Positions 7,517 through 15,975 of a stretch of DNA of 64,000 nt are shown here, one piece after another. This stretch comes from Bacillus massiliglaciei (lineage in GTDB: Bacteria > Bacillota > Bacilli > Bacillales > DSM-1321), in assembly GCF_900098925.1 (NCBI RefSeq), contig NZ_LT622358.1, positions 208,607 to 272,606 of the forward strand. The letters run 5' to 3'. The position numbers were made by a program, and so were the translations under genes. The notes under the pieces are model-generated. The model worked only from the letters and a program-made list of their open reading frames with translations, made no database searches and was not told where the DNA came from. Positions within the stretch are counted from its first letter, which is position 1. Each line of letters starts with the position of its first letter.

Positions 7517-7948
7517 TCAAGGCGGATCAGCGGTCTTGGTGGAGATTTGCCAGGTGATGCCGAATTTATCCTGTACCTGTCCGTAGAAAGGACTCCAGAA
7601 TGTTTCCTGGAGAGGCATGAGGATTTCTCCGCCTTCCTGCAGCTTTTTGAAAGCTGTTTTTGTTTCTTCCGCTTCATCGAAAATGATCGCTATGGTTACC
7701 TGAGAACCGATTTGATAAGGCTGCCCAGGATATGTATCAGAAAGCATAAGTGTGGTATTGCCGACTTTTAAATGGGCATTCAGGACAAGGTCTTTCATTT
7801 CAGAGGAGACCGGGGACTCACGTCTGGACGGAAGTTCACCGAACGTCTGTATTCGTATGATTTCAGCTTGTAAAGCATTTTCGTAAAAAGCAGCGGCTTC
7901 CTTCCCATTTCCATTTAATACTAAATAAGGATGCATTTCTGCAATCAT
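7517..7948 (-). CDS. VOC family protein (PhnB/glyoxalase-like)
   Basis: This 143-residue protein has the vicinal-oxygen-chelate fold typical of PhnB/YjdN-like proteins. Its substrate cannot be told from sequence. The N-terminus reads HPYLVLNGNGKEAAAFYENAL, the usual first beta-alpha unit, and later come HLKVGNTTLMLSD and the closing FWSPFYGQVQDKFGITWQIS, both strong family marks. The start ATG at 7948 follows AGAGGTG. The gene points against its neighbours on both sides, so it is probably transcribed alone. A glyoxalase or resistance role would be speculation. Confidence 0.85.
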   Translation of the reverse strand: MIAEMHPYLVLNGNGKEAAAFYENALQAEIIRIQTFGELPSRRESPVSSEMKDLVLNAHLKVGNTTLMLSDTYPGQPYQIGSQVTIAIIFDEAEETKTAFKKLQEGGEILMPLQETFWSPFYGQVQDKFGITWQISTKTADPP

Positions 7949-8107
7949 TCAGACACCTCTTCCGTTTTTAGGACAAGCGTCCGGCTCAACAGCCAGCCGA
8001 ATCTCCCGAATTTTTGATACAGGTATATATTCCTCATTCCTTCAGTATTTCCCTGCTCTCTGCAGCCATCATTTCGAGATTCCTGCCGCTGTTTTCCCGT
8101 AAATTAA

Positions 8108-8135
8108 TCATAACCCTTGTCCCAGTGCATAAACT
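8108..8135 (+). promoter_or_regulatory. Possible sigma-E promoter of dacB-spmAB
   Basis: TCATAAC (8108-8114) and CATAAACT (8128-8135), 13 bases apart, resemble the sigma-E elements KMATATT and CATACAHT. The dacB operon is sigma-E dependent in B. subtilis. The -35 match is imperfect. Confidence 0.4.
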
Positions 8136-8179
8136 TGTACAAAAACATAAAAAAACAAGAAAAGAGACGAGGGGAATAC

Positions 8180-9340
8180 ATGCGTTTGCTATATAAAGCA
8201 GTTCTTTTCATTTGTACTGGCACATTATTGATTTCCTTGTATTTTCCAAATCGGTCCACTGCTTCGCAAATGAACGTGAGTGCTCACAGCGCCATCCTGA
8301 TGGACGAGACAACAGGCCGGGTAATGTATGAAGTAAATGCCCACGAAAAAAGCAGAATTGCCAGCATCACGAAGATTATGACCGCCTTGCTGGCCATCGA
8401 ATCTGGACAATTGGACGAAACGGTAACAGTCAGCGGCAATGCTTTCGGCACGGAAGGATCGTCTCTGTTCTTAAAGGAAGGCCAAAAGATTAAACTTGAG
8501 GACTTGGTCTATGGGCTGATGCTCCGGTCGGGAAATGATGCGGCCGTGGCCATTGCTGAAAAAGTCGGGGGCAGCGTGGATGGGTTCGTTTGGATGATGA
8601 ATGAAAAGGCAAAGGAAATTGGGATGAAGAATTCTCATTTTTCAAACCCACATGGACTTGATAATACGAAAGATCACTATTCAACTGCTTATGACATGGC
8701 ATTGCTGACAAAGTACGCAATGCAAAATGAAACTTATGCCAAAATAGCCGGAACAAAGGTTCACCGGGCACCGAATTCAACAGAAGATTGGGACTATGTC
8801 TGGAAAAACAAAAATAAGCTTTTAACACAGCTGTATGAGTACTGTACGGGAGGTAAGACAGGGTATACAAAACTGGCCAAACGGACATTAGTAACAACAG
8901 CGACAAAGGGTGATCTTGACCTGATTGCTGTAACCTTGAATGGGCCGGATGATTGGAATGATCACATCAACATGTATGAAGCAGCCTATAAAAGTTATGA
9001 TTCAGTGGAAATTGTCGGTACAGGGGACCTGAAGGGAATCAAGCAAAAAACCTACAAAAATAAAACCTATATTAAAAATGCTTTTGTTTATCCTTTGACA
9101 AAGAAAGAGAAGAAAAAAGTGAAAGTCGATATTAAATTACTGAAACCGAAAAAAGAATGGAAAGATCCAGAGCAAATACCTGAAGTTGTAGGGAAAGCTT
9201 ATTTCTATCTGGATGGGAAGAAGATCGGCGCCCGTTCCATCTTTTATGGAGAAGCCCGGGAATCTTCAGGCAGGATATCAAGTTTTGCTTCCTGGTTTGA
9301 TTTATTTAAAAAGGTACTGGGAATGAGTCCAAATGGTTAA
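8180..9340 (+). CDS. dacB: D-alanyl-D-alanine carboxypeptidase DacB (PBP5*)
   Basis: DacB removes terminal D-alanine from peptide stems and sets the low cross-linking of the spore cortex. From ATG 8180 the protein has 386 residues. A signal peptide covers about residues 1-29 (hydrophobic AVLFICTGTLLISLYF). The serine peptidase S11 motifs are all present: SITK at residues 62-65 with the catalytic Ser, RSGN for the SxN motif, and KTG in TGGKTGYTK. A PBP5-type C-terminal beta domain and an amphipathic end (SFASWFDLFKKVLGM) for membrane attachment follow. An upstream GTG/ATG reading is possible, but GAGGGGA lies just before 8180. The stop overlaps spmA by eight bases, as expected for the dacB-spmA-spmB operon. 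Confidence 0.95.
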   Translation: MRLLYKAVLFICTGTLLISLYFPNRSTASQMNVSAHSAILMDETTGRVMYEVNAHEKSRIASITKIMTALLAIESGQLDETVTVSGNAFGTEGSSLFLKEGQKIKLEDLVYGLMLRSGNDAAVAIAEKVGGSVDGFVWMMNEKAKEIGMKNSHFSNPHGLDNTKDHYSTAYDMALLTKYAMQNETYAKIAGTKVHRAPNSTEDWDYVWKNKNKLLTQLYEYCTGGKTGYTKLAKRTLVTTATKGDLDLIAVTLNGPDDWNDHINMYEAAYKSYDSVEIVGTGDLKGIKQKTYKNKTYIKNAFVYPLTKKEKKKVKVDIKLLKPKKEWKDPEQIPEVVGKAYFYLDGKKIGARSIFYGEARESSGRISSFASWFDLFKKVLGMSPNG

Positions 9341-9926
9341 TTATATTTGGGTGGGCATGACCGTAATCGGTGTCTTATTTGCCGCGGTTAACGGAACGAT
9401 TGATGAAGTGAATAAAGCTCTGTTTGCCAGTGCCAAAGAAGCAGTGACGCTTTGCCTCGGCTTGATGAGCATTCTGATATTTTGGCTCGGCCTGATGAAA
9501 ATTGCAGAAGAATCCGGACTGCTGACAAAGGTATCGAGGTTATTCCGTCCTTTTTTCAAACGGCTGTTTCCAGAAATTCCTCCAGATCACCCTGCCATGG
9601 GCTACATTTTATCGAATATGATGGCCAATACGTTTGGTTTGGGCAATGCTGCAACTCCTCTGGGAATTAAAGCGATGGAGCAGATGAAGATCCTGAACGG
9701 AGGGAAAGACAGGGCGAGCAGGTCCATGATTACTTTTTTGGCCATTAATACGTCAAGCATTTCCCTTATCCCGACAACCGTCATCGCAATCAGGATGAAC
9801 TATGGAGCAGCCTCGCCGACTGATATTGTGGTACCGACTATCCTTGCGACCGGGATATCTGCTGTGGCGGCCATTTTAATCGACAGGTATTTTTATTATA
9901 GGAGGAAAAGGAAGGGGGAAAAATGA
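9333..9926 (+). CDS. spmA: Spore maturation protein A
   Basis: SpmA is a membrane protein needed, with SpmB, for spore core dehydration and heat resistance. It has 197 residues and at least four hydrophobic segments. The family block HPAMGYILSNMMANTFGLGNAATPLGIKAMEQM lies near residues 80-115. The arrangement resembles the nucleoside-recognition (Gate) family. The start ATG is inside the end of dacB, so translation is coupled. Its C-terminus is strongly basic (YYRRKRKGEK), suggesting a cytoplasmic tail. spmB follows with no gap. Confidence 0.95.
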   Translation: MVNYIWVGMTVIGVLFAAVNGTIDEVNKALFASAKEAVTLCLGLMSILIFWLGLMKIAEESGLLTKVSRLFRPFFKRLFPEIPPDHPAMGYILSNMMANTFGLGNAATPLGIKAMEQMKILNGGKDRASRSMITFLAINTSSISLIPTTVIAIRMNYGAASPTDIVVPTILATGISAVAAILIDRYFYYRRKRKGEK

Positions 9927-10463
9927 TTGCAGTGGCTGACAATGCTCTCAATGTGGATCATTCCTCTGTTGATTTGTACCATTTTATTATATGGGACTTA
10001 TAAAAAAATCCCGACCTATGAAACCTTCGTTGAGGGAGGAAAAGAAGGGATTGGAATGGCCTTTTCTATTATTCCTTATTTGCTGGGGATGCTGGTGGCC
10101 ATTTCGATCTTCAGGGCATCGGGTGCACTTGATTATTTTGTTGGCTTCTTAAAACCTTTTCTTAATTTGATTCATATGCCTTCCGAGGTGCTGCCTCTTG
10201 CTGTGATTCGCCCGATTTCAGGAAATGCAGCACTTGGAATGACCAGTGACTTGATCGCGTCTTATGGGCCTGATTCTTTTATAGGAAGGCTGGCCGCCAC
10301 CATTCAGGGAAGTACGGATACGACCTTTTATGTACTGACTGTATATTTTGGAGCAGTGGGAATTAAAAAAATGGGAGATGCCCTGAAAGTTGGTCTTTTA
10401 GCGGATGCTGTAGGGATTGCTGCGGCGGTCTTTATTGTCAGTCTTATATATGGCGTTCAATGA
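9927..10463 (+). CDS. spmB: Spore maturation protein B
   Basis: SpmB, the partner of SpmA, is a 178-residue membrane protein with about five hydrophobic stretches. Family marks are YETFVEGGKEG (about residues 31-41), AVIRPISGNAALGM (about 91-104) and QGSTDTTFYVLTVYFGAVG. The first codon is TTG at 9927, immediately after the spmA stop, with a purine-rich AAGGAAGGGGG site inside spmA. Both proteins belong to the Gate-domain membrane family. A clear terminator follows, so dacB-spmA-spmB looks like a complete operon. Confidence 0.95.
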   Translation: MQWLTMLSMWIIPLLICTILLYGTYKKIPTYETFVEGGKEGIGMAFSIIPYLLGMLVAISIFRASGALDYFVGFLKPFLNLIHMPSEVLPLAVIRPISGNAALGMTSDLIASYGPDSFIGRLAATIQGSTDTTFYVLTVYFGAVGIKKMGDALKVGLLADAVGIAAAVFIVSLIYGVQ

Positions 10464-10504
10464 GTATTGAAATAAGAAATGAGAGGCGCGCAACAGTATA
10501 AGTA

Positions 10505-10541
10505 AAAAATCAAATTTCTCTTTAGAGGAATTTGATTTTTT
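10505..10541 (+). terminator. Terminator of the dacB-spmAB operon
   Basis: AAAAATCAAATT and AATTTGATTTTT pair as a 12-bp stem around a small inner hairpin (TCTC/GAGG) and end in a T run. Confidence 0.8.
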
Positions 10542-10720
10542 GATTTTTATCGATTTTCCCCAGGAAAGAAAAGACCATCCAGTATCCTCTGAAGATGATA
10601 CATTTTTTTTGGAACGGAAAAAAACCTGTGATACACTCAAATGAGATCTATTCGGAAAAATAATCCTTTTTTGGGGATGATTATGAATGAATGATATATT
10701 GTTTGAAAAACCATTTGTTT

Positions 10721-10750
10721 TTGCTTCTTATTATGTGATAATTGTATGAT
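10721..10750 (+). promoter_or_regulatory. Sigma-A-type promoter before rluB
   Basis: TTGCTT (10721-10726) and TATGAT (10745-10750) are 18 bases apart, about 45 bases before the rluB start. Confidence 0.5.
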
Positions 10751-10793
10751 TACATTTAATGTATGAACATTGATTTTAAGAGGTGAAAGATAG

Positions 10794-11543
10794 ATGGAAA
10801 GACTGCAAAAAGTAATCGCCCACGCCGGAGTCGCTTCAAGGCGAAAGGCTGAAGAGCTAATTACAGAAGGAAAAGTAAAGGTGAATGGCAAAATAGTAAG
10901 GGAATTGGGAGTAAAGGTCGGTCCGAACGACAAAGTTGAGGTGAATGAAGTTCCGCTTGAGAAAGAAGTGCCTGTTTACTTCCTGTTTTACAAACCAAGA
11001 GGTGTGATTTCAGCTGTTTCAGATGATAAGGAACGAAAAGTTGTGACAGATTTCTTCCCCGAGATCCAGGAACGAATTTATCCTGTTGGCCGATTGGACT
11101 ACGATACTTCCGGTCTGCTGCTTATTACGAATGACGGAGAATTCGCGAATGTGCTCATGCACCCGAAACATGAAGTGGACAAGGTCTATGTTGCTAAAGT
11201 AAAAGGCATCCCGCTCCGTGAATCACTGAAGAAACTGGAATACGGGGTTAAGCTTGAAGACGGAAAGACTGCCCCTGCAAAAGTTAAGGTTTTAAACACG
11301 GACAAAAAGAAAAATTCTTCCATTATAGAGATAACAATTCATGAAGGGAGAAATCGGCAGGTTCGAAGGATGTTTGACGCGATTGGCCATCCGGTTATCA
11401 AGCTGAAGCGGGAACGATATGGCTTCTTAACCCTTCAAGGACTTTCACCGGGAGACTCCCGTGAGCTTACCCCGCATGAGGTTAAGCAAATGAGAGCGTT
11501 AGCGACAGCAGAACCAAAGGATAAATCTAAAAAGAGAAGATAA
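10794..11543 (+). CDS. rluB: 23S rRNA pseudouridine synthase RluB
   Basis: RluB converts a specific uridine of the large-subunit rRNA to pseudouridine. The 249-residue protein starts with an S4 RNA-binding domain (RLQKVIAHAGVASRRKAEELI, residues 3-23). The RsuA/RluB catalytic domain follows, with the catalytic Asp in VGRLDYDTSGLLL at about residue 103. Further marks are YVAKVKG and EGRNRQVRRMF (about 183-193). The ATG at 10794 has AGAGGTG upstream. In B. subtilis the homologue is ypuL/rluB at the same place. A basic lysine-rich tail ends the protein. Confidence 0.95.
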   Translation: MERLQKVIAHAGVASRRKAEELITEGKVKVNGKIVRELGVKVGPNDKVEVNEVPLEKEVPVYFLFYKPRGVISAVSDDKERKVVTDFFPEIQERIYPVGRLDYDTSGLLLITNDGEFANVLMHPKHEVDKVYVAKVKGIPLRESLKKLEYGVKLEDGKTAPAKVKVLNTDKKKNSSIIEITIHEGRNRQVRRMFDAIGHPVIKLKRERYGFLTLQGLSPGDSRELTPHEVKQMRALATAEPKDKSKKRR

Positions 11544-11595
11544 TGCGCTGCGGCAGAAAGGCGGAACTCTTTGCGATAAAAGGGTTTCCCTCGGA

Positions 11596-11618
11596 TTTCC
11601 CCAGACAGAATGGGGAAA
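11596..11618 (+). terminator. Hairpin between rluB and resA, uncertain role
   Basis: TTTCCCC and GGGGAAA form a 7-bp stem with a 9-base loop. No T run follows directly, so it may be a regulatory or processing hairpin rather than a terminator. Confidence 0.35.
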
Positions 11619-11696
11619 GTATCGCCGCATTTCTGAAACGGCCTTTTATATAGGTGATGGCTTACGTACGGCATCTATTTCTATAGGAGGAATTGT

Positions 11697-12224
11697 ATGG
11701 ACAAAAAGAAAAGGCGCCTGATTATGCGAACTTCTATTCTTGCTATTTTGGGTGCAGCTTTGGTATTTGCACTTTATACAAACTTCACGAAAGAAAAGCA
11801 TAAAAGCCTGGCTGCAGGGTCTGAAGTGCCCGACTTTGTCCTGACCGACATGGAAGGAAATGAGCATAAGATTTCGGATTACAGAGGAAAGGGAGTATTC
11901 CTGAATTTTTGGGGAACCTGGTGCAAGCCTTGTGAATACGAGATGCCTTATATGGAAAAGCAATACCAGGCTTTTAAGGATCAGGGGATAGAAGTGCTGG
12001 CCGTGAACGTCGGCGAGACGGAGTATGCGGTTAATAGTTTTGCAGAAGGACATGGCCTCACTTTTCCAATCATGATTGATCAGGGAGAGGTTCAGTCTGC
12101 TTACAAGGTAGACCCTCTGCCCGTTACTTTTTTAATAGATAAAGATGGAAAGCTCGTTGACCGCCTGACAGGCAGTCTGACTGAGGAAAGCATAAAAAAA
12201 CATATGGAGAGCATTAAACCATAA
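11697..12224 (+). CDS. resA: Thiol-disulfide oxidoreductase ResA
   Basis: ResA reduces the heme-binding cysteines of apocytochrome c outside the membrane. The 175-residue protein has an N-terminal membrane anchor (about residues 8-28, MRTSILAILGAALVFALYT). A thioredoxin-like domain follows, with the active site WCKPCEYE at about residues 76-83, containing CxxC and the nearby Glu typical of ResA. The cis-Pro loop is in DPLPVTFLIDKDG. RBS: TAGGAGGAATTGT before ATG 11697. It is the first gene of resABC(DE), and resB follows after 17 bases. Confidence 0.96.
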   Translation: MDKKKRRLIMRTSILAILGAALVFALYTNFTKEKHKSLAAGSEVPDFVLTDMEGNEHKISDYRGKGVFLNFWGTWCKPCEYEMPYMEKQYQAFKDQGIEVLAVNVGETEYAVNSFAEGHGLTFPIMIDQGEVQSAYKVDPLPVTFLIDKDGKLVDRLTGSLTEESIKKHMESIKP

Positions 12225-12241
12225 TATGGGGAGTTTTTTAT

Positions 12242-13888
12242 ATGAACGATCTGAGGTGCGAATGCGGGCATGTCAGCCCGAGGGGAACGGTTCTTTGTGA
12301 AAGCTGCGGACGCCTGCTGGTGACGGAAAATGCAGATAACAAGCTGGCAGACATGCGCTATGAAGGCAGCGCAAGACGTTCACAGACATATAATAAAACA
12401 GTGATCGATAAAATTTGGAATTTCTTTTCCTCTGTTAAAGTGGGAGTGTCCCTGATTGTCCTCGCTTTAGCTGCTTCGGCGGTCGGGACGATTCTTCCTC
12501 AGGAAATGTACATACCGCAAAATGTTCCTCCCGCTGATTATTATAAGGATGAATATGGATGGTTTGGAACGATGTATTACACGCTCGGTTTCCATAATTT
12601 ATATGGATCCTGGTGGTATATCATCATTATCGCCATGCTCGGCACATCTTTGCTTATAGCGAGTATCGATCGATTTTTCCCGCTGTACCGGTCATTAAAG
12701 AATCAGCGTATAGTCAAGCATGACAGTTTCTTTAAGAGACAGCGCCTCTACTCTTCCGTACATACAGATCAATCTATTCAATTAGAAGAGCTTCAGGAAA
12801 GGCTTGAGAAAAAACGGTACAAGGTTCGGATGAAAGATGGCAGCCTGCTGGCGGAAAAAGGGCGCTTTTCCCGCTGGGGTCCTTATGTGAACCATATTGG
12901 CTTAATCGTATTCCTGGTGGGAGCCCTTTTACGTTCAGTCCCAGGGATGTATGTGGACAAGGTTCTATGGCTTCGCGAAGGGGAAACGAAAGAAATTCCA
13001 GGGACAGACGGCCACTATTATTTGAAAAATAACGCGTTTATTTTGGAAACGTACAGCAAGGAAGAAAAGGAAGATGAGAAGTTTAAGGCAGCGCTCGAAC
13101 AAACCGGCTCTGTAGCCAAAAATTATCAGGCAAATGTAACCCTTTATGAAAATGAAAGCGGTAAATTGCCTGGCGAAAAGCCAAAGCTCAAAAAAATCAA
13201 GGATTCAGAAATCAAAGTGAATCAGCCTTTAAAAGAGGGCGGCTATGCTTTATATCAAGTGGACTTCAAGATGGATGAACTGAGCGCAATGTCGTTTAAT
13301 CTGGTTGATAAGGAAACAGGGGAGAAGCATGGCTCCATGAAAGTGGACTTGAACGACCCGCAGCAAAAGTATGACCTTGGGAAAGGGTATTCCGTTGAGC
13401 TGATGAGCTATTTTCCTGACTTTGAATTTACTGAGGATGGGAAGCCGACGACGGCCACAAAAGTCCCTGATAATCCTGCCTTTTTCTTTAAAATGTTTAC
13501 TCCTGAAACTCCTGAAGGAGAAACGAGCTTTGTTGCGATTCAGCAAAATCTTGAACCGCTCGGGGAAAACCAATATAAAATGGAATTTGCCGGAATTGAA
13601 ACAAAGAATGTAACAGGTCTTACCGTCAGAAAAGACCTGACATTAGGAATCCTGTTTGCAGGAGGCATCATTTTTATGATTGGCGTTATTCAAGGTTCTT
13701 ATTGGAATCATCGCCGTATCTGGATCAAGAGAAAGGGCAGCAGCGTTCTGCTGGCCGGCCATACAAATAAAAACTGGCTGAGCCTGAGGAAGGACATTGC
13801 CTATGTGATTGAAGGGACGCCGATTGCTGTTCCAGATGATCAGCTGGACGGGAAAGCTTCAAATAAGGGGGAAGTTATAAATGGCTGA
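12242..13888 (+). CDS. resB: Cytochrome c biogenesis protein ResB
   Basis: ResB (Ccs1) forms, with ResC, the system II synthetase that exports heme and attaches it to cytochromes c. The protein has 548 residues. A zinc-ribbon-like pair of CxC/CxxC motifs opens it (CECGH, CESCGR at residues 6-20). Transmembrane segments lie at about 62-82 ([16 protein letters not shown]), 120-142 ([18 protein letters not shown]), 215-235 ([13 protein letters not shown]) and near 465-485 ([21 protein letters not shown]). A large extracytoplasmic domain sits between the last two. It overlaps resC by eight bases. Confidence 0.96.
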   Translation: MNDLRCECGHVSPRGTVLCESCGRLLVTENADNKLADMRYEGSARRSQTYNKTVIDKIWNFFSSVKVGVSLIVLALAASAVGTILPQEMYIPQNVPPADYYKDEYGWFGTMYYTLGFHNLYGSWWYIIIIAMLGTSLLIASIDRFFPLYRSLKNQRIVKHDSFFKRQRLYSSVHTDQSIQLEELQERLEKKRYKVRMKDGSLLAEKGRFSRWGPYVNHIGLIVFLVGALLRSVPGMYVDKVLWLREGETKEIPGTDGHYYLKNNAFILETYSKEEKEDEKFKAALEQTGSVAKNYQANVTLYENESGKLPGEKPKLKKIKDSEIKVNQPLKEGGYALYQVDFKMDELSAMSFNLVDKETGEKHGSMKVDLNDPQQKYDLGKGYSVELMSYFPDFEFTEDGKPTTATKVPDNPAFFFKMFTPETPEGETSFVAIQQNLEPLGENQYKMEFAGIETKNVTGLTVRKDLTLGILFAGGIIFMIGVIQGSYWNHRRIWIKRKGSSVLLAGHTNKNWLSLRKDIAYVIEGTPIAVPDDQLDGKASNKGEVING

Positions 13889-15065
13889 ATTGAGCAGTAA
13901 TTTTCTGTATGCATCCTTTATCTTATATTTGATTGCAACCTTTTTGTTTGGAGGTTCGATAAAAGAAAAGAAGGGCAGTGAAGAACAAAAACAGAACAAG
14001 TGGGCGCTTTTGGGAATATCGATCACCATTCTGGGCTTTGCTTCCCAAATCGCTTATTTCATTACGAGGTGGATTGCTGCCGGGCATGCTCCTGTCAGTA
14101 ATTTGTTTGAATTTACAACGTTCTTTGGAATGATGCTGGTCGGTGCTTTCATTATGATTTACTTTATTTATAAGACGCCTTCGCTTGGCTTGTTTGCCCT
14201 GCCGGTTGCTTTGCTGATCATTGCATATGCGAGCATGTTTCCAAGAGAAATTTCACCGCTCATTCCGGCTTTGCAGAGCGACTGGCTTCATATCCATGTC
14301 ACAACCGCAGCTGTTGGACAGTCCGTTTTGGCTATCAGCTTTGTCGTTGCCATCATTTATTTAATTAAAGCTGTAGACCAAAATGTGGCTGGCAAGCGAA
14401 CCTTTTGGCTGGAGATGATCATGTTTTCCATTGTATGCACAATAGGTTTTATTTTGGTTTCTTCCATTTATGCCTCTATGGACTATAAAGCGGAATTTAA
14501 TTGGATTGATAAAAAGGGACAGGCCAGTCAGCAGGAATTTAACCTTCCGGCTTTGTCAGGCCCGAATGAAGGAGAACTGGTTACCCCGGATAGAATGTCC
14601 CCCCTATTTGAAGTATCACCATGGATTAATGCGAAGAAGCTCAATACGGTCCTATGGTCGATTGGATCCGGACTTGTGCTTTACGTCTTGCTGCGGCTGA
14701 TTTTCAGGAAAAGAGTGGCAGCCTTGCTTCAGCCGCTTGTCAGGAATGCTAATTTGGAGCTTCTGGATGAAATCAGCTATAGGTCTGTACTGATCGGTTT
14801 TCCTATTTTTACACTAGGAGCGTTGATATTTGCAATGATATGGGCCCAAATTGCCTGGACACGCTTTTGGGGATGGGATCCTAAAGAAGTGTGGGCGCTA
14901 ATTACTTGGCTGTTTTATGCAGCGTTTTTGCATTTGCGGCTTGCCAGGGGATGGCAGGGGGAGAAATCAGCCTGGCTTGCTGTGATTGGATTTTGCATCA
15001 TTATATTCAATCTGATTTTTGTCAATCTGGTCATTGCCGGCCTTCATTCCTATGCCGGAAGCTAA
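13881..15065 (+). CDS. resC: Cytochrome c biogenesis protein ResC
   Basis: ResC (CcsA) is the heme-handling membrane partner of ResB. The 394-residue protein has about eight membrane helices. The tryptophan-rich heme-handling motif is clear near residues 319-334 ([16 protein letters not shown]). Conserved His residues occur in [11 protein letters not shown] and in the terminal [14 protein letters not shown]. The start ATG 13881 lies inside resB with AAGGGGGAAG upstream, so resB and resC are translationally coupled. A terminator hairpin follows, so resDE may also have their own promoter. Confidence 0.96.
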   Translation: MAELSSNFLYASFILYLIATFLFGGSIKEKKGSEEQKQNKWALLGISITILGFASQIAYFITRWIAAGHAPVSNLFEFTTFFGMMLVGAFIMIYFIYKTPSLGLFALPVALLIIAYASMFPREISPLIPALQSDWLHIHVTTAAVGQSVLAISFVVAIIYLIKAVDQNVAGKRTFWLEMIMFSIVCTIGFILVSSIYASMDYKAEFNWIDKKGQASQQEFNLPALSGPNEGELVTPDRMSPLFEVSPWINAKKLNTVLWSIGSGLVLYVLLRLIFRKRVAALLQPLVRNANLELLDEISYRSVLIGFPIFTLGALIFAMIWAQIAWTRFWGWDPKEVWALITWLFYAAFLHLRLARGWQGEKSAWLAVIGFCIIIFNLIFVNLVIAGLHSYAGS

Positions 15066-15080
15066 ATAGGAAAATAAAGG

Positions 15081-15110
15081 TCTTTCCGTTATACCGACGG
15101 AAGGATTTTT
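15081..15110 (+). terminator. Terminator between resC and resD
   Basis: TCTTTCCGT and ACGGAAGGA pair with one G-T, 7-base loop, then TTTTT. It divides resABC from resDE, probably partially, since ResDE in B. subtilis are made both from read-through and from their own promoter. Confidence 0.7.
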
Positions 15111-15255
15111 CTATGTTAATGCTGGAAAGCGGCTGTTTTACTGCTTAATTTGTGACGGATCAGTGAAAAACGAGTCGCTTCTTCTGTTTTGCTGCCTAAA
15201 AAATTAGTAATCATACGCATCATTTTGTAAACTATATAGAGGGAGTGATGTATAC

Positions 15256-15975
15256 ATGAACAGTGGACCAAAGATTTTGGTAGTAGATGATGAGGAAAGA
15301 ATCCGCCGCTTGTTGAAAATGTATTTGGAGCGGGAAGACTACATAATCGACGAAGCTGAAAATGGTGATACTGCGCTGGAGAAAGCGCTTGAGAATGAAT
15401 ATGACTTAATTTTGCTGGATATCATGATGCCGGGCAAAGACGGGATTGAGGTGTGCCAGGAGATTCGGAAGGAGAAGGCAACGCCGATTATCATGCTGAC
15501 AGCAAAAGGAGAGGAAGTGAACCGGGTTCAGGGATTTGAAGTCGGGACGGATGACTATATCGTCAAACCGTTCAGTCCTCGGGAAGTGGTTCTTAGGGTA
15601 AAGGCCCTTTTGCGACGTTCAGCAAGCAGCCAGAAGTACGTACAGGAAAAAGCTGTCACCAAGGATGTCATTGTGTTCTCTCACCTGACAATCGATAATG
15701 ACGCCCACCGGGTTACAGCAGACGGAACAGAGGTATCTCTGACACCAAAGGAATATGAACTCCTGTACTTTTTGGCGAAGTCGCCTGATAAAGTTTTTGA
15801 TCGGGAAAGACTGCTGAAGGAAGTCTGGCATTATGAATTTTTTGGAGATCTTCGAACAGTGGATACCCATGTAAAGCGTCTGCGTGAAAAGTTGAGCCGC
15901 ATATCCGAGAATGCCGCCAAAATGATCGTAACGGTTTGGGGAGTAGGTTATAAGTTCGAAGTAATGAACGACTGA
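15256..15975 (+). CDS. resD: Response regulator ResD
   Basis: ResD is the OmpR-type regulator of aerobic and anaerobic respiration genes. The 239-residue protein has a receiver domain (residues 1-120). The acidic pocket is VVDDEE, the phosphorylated Asp is D55 in LILLDIMMPG, Thr is in MLTAKGEE and Lys in YIVKPFSPRE. A winged-helix DNA-binding domain follows at about 135-236 (LTPKEYELLYFLAK, VDTHVKRLREKL, VWGVGYKFE). RBS: AGGGAGTGATG before ATG 15256. Its stop overlaps the resE start (TGATGA arrangement), ensuring a balanced pair with the kinase. Confidence 0.97.
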   Translation: MNSGPKILVVDDEERIRRLLKMYLEREDYIIDEAENGDTALEKALENEYDLILLDIMMPGKDGIEVCQEIRKEKATPIIMLTAKGEEVNRVQGFEVGTDDYIVKPFSPREVVLRVKALLRRSASSQKYVQEKAVTKDVIVFSHLTIDNDAHRVTADGTEVSLTPKEYELLYFLAKSPDKVFDRERLLKEVWHYEFFGDLRTVDTHVKRLREKLSRISENAAKMIVTVWGVGYKFEVMND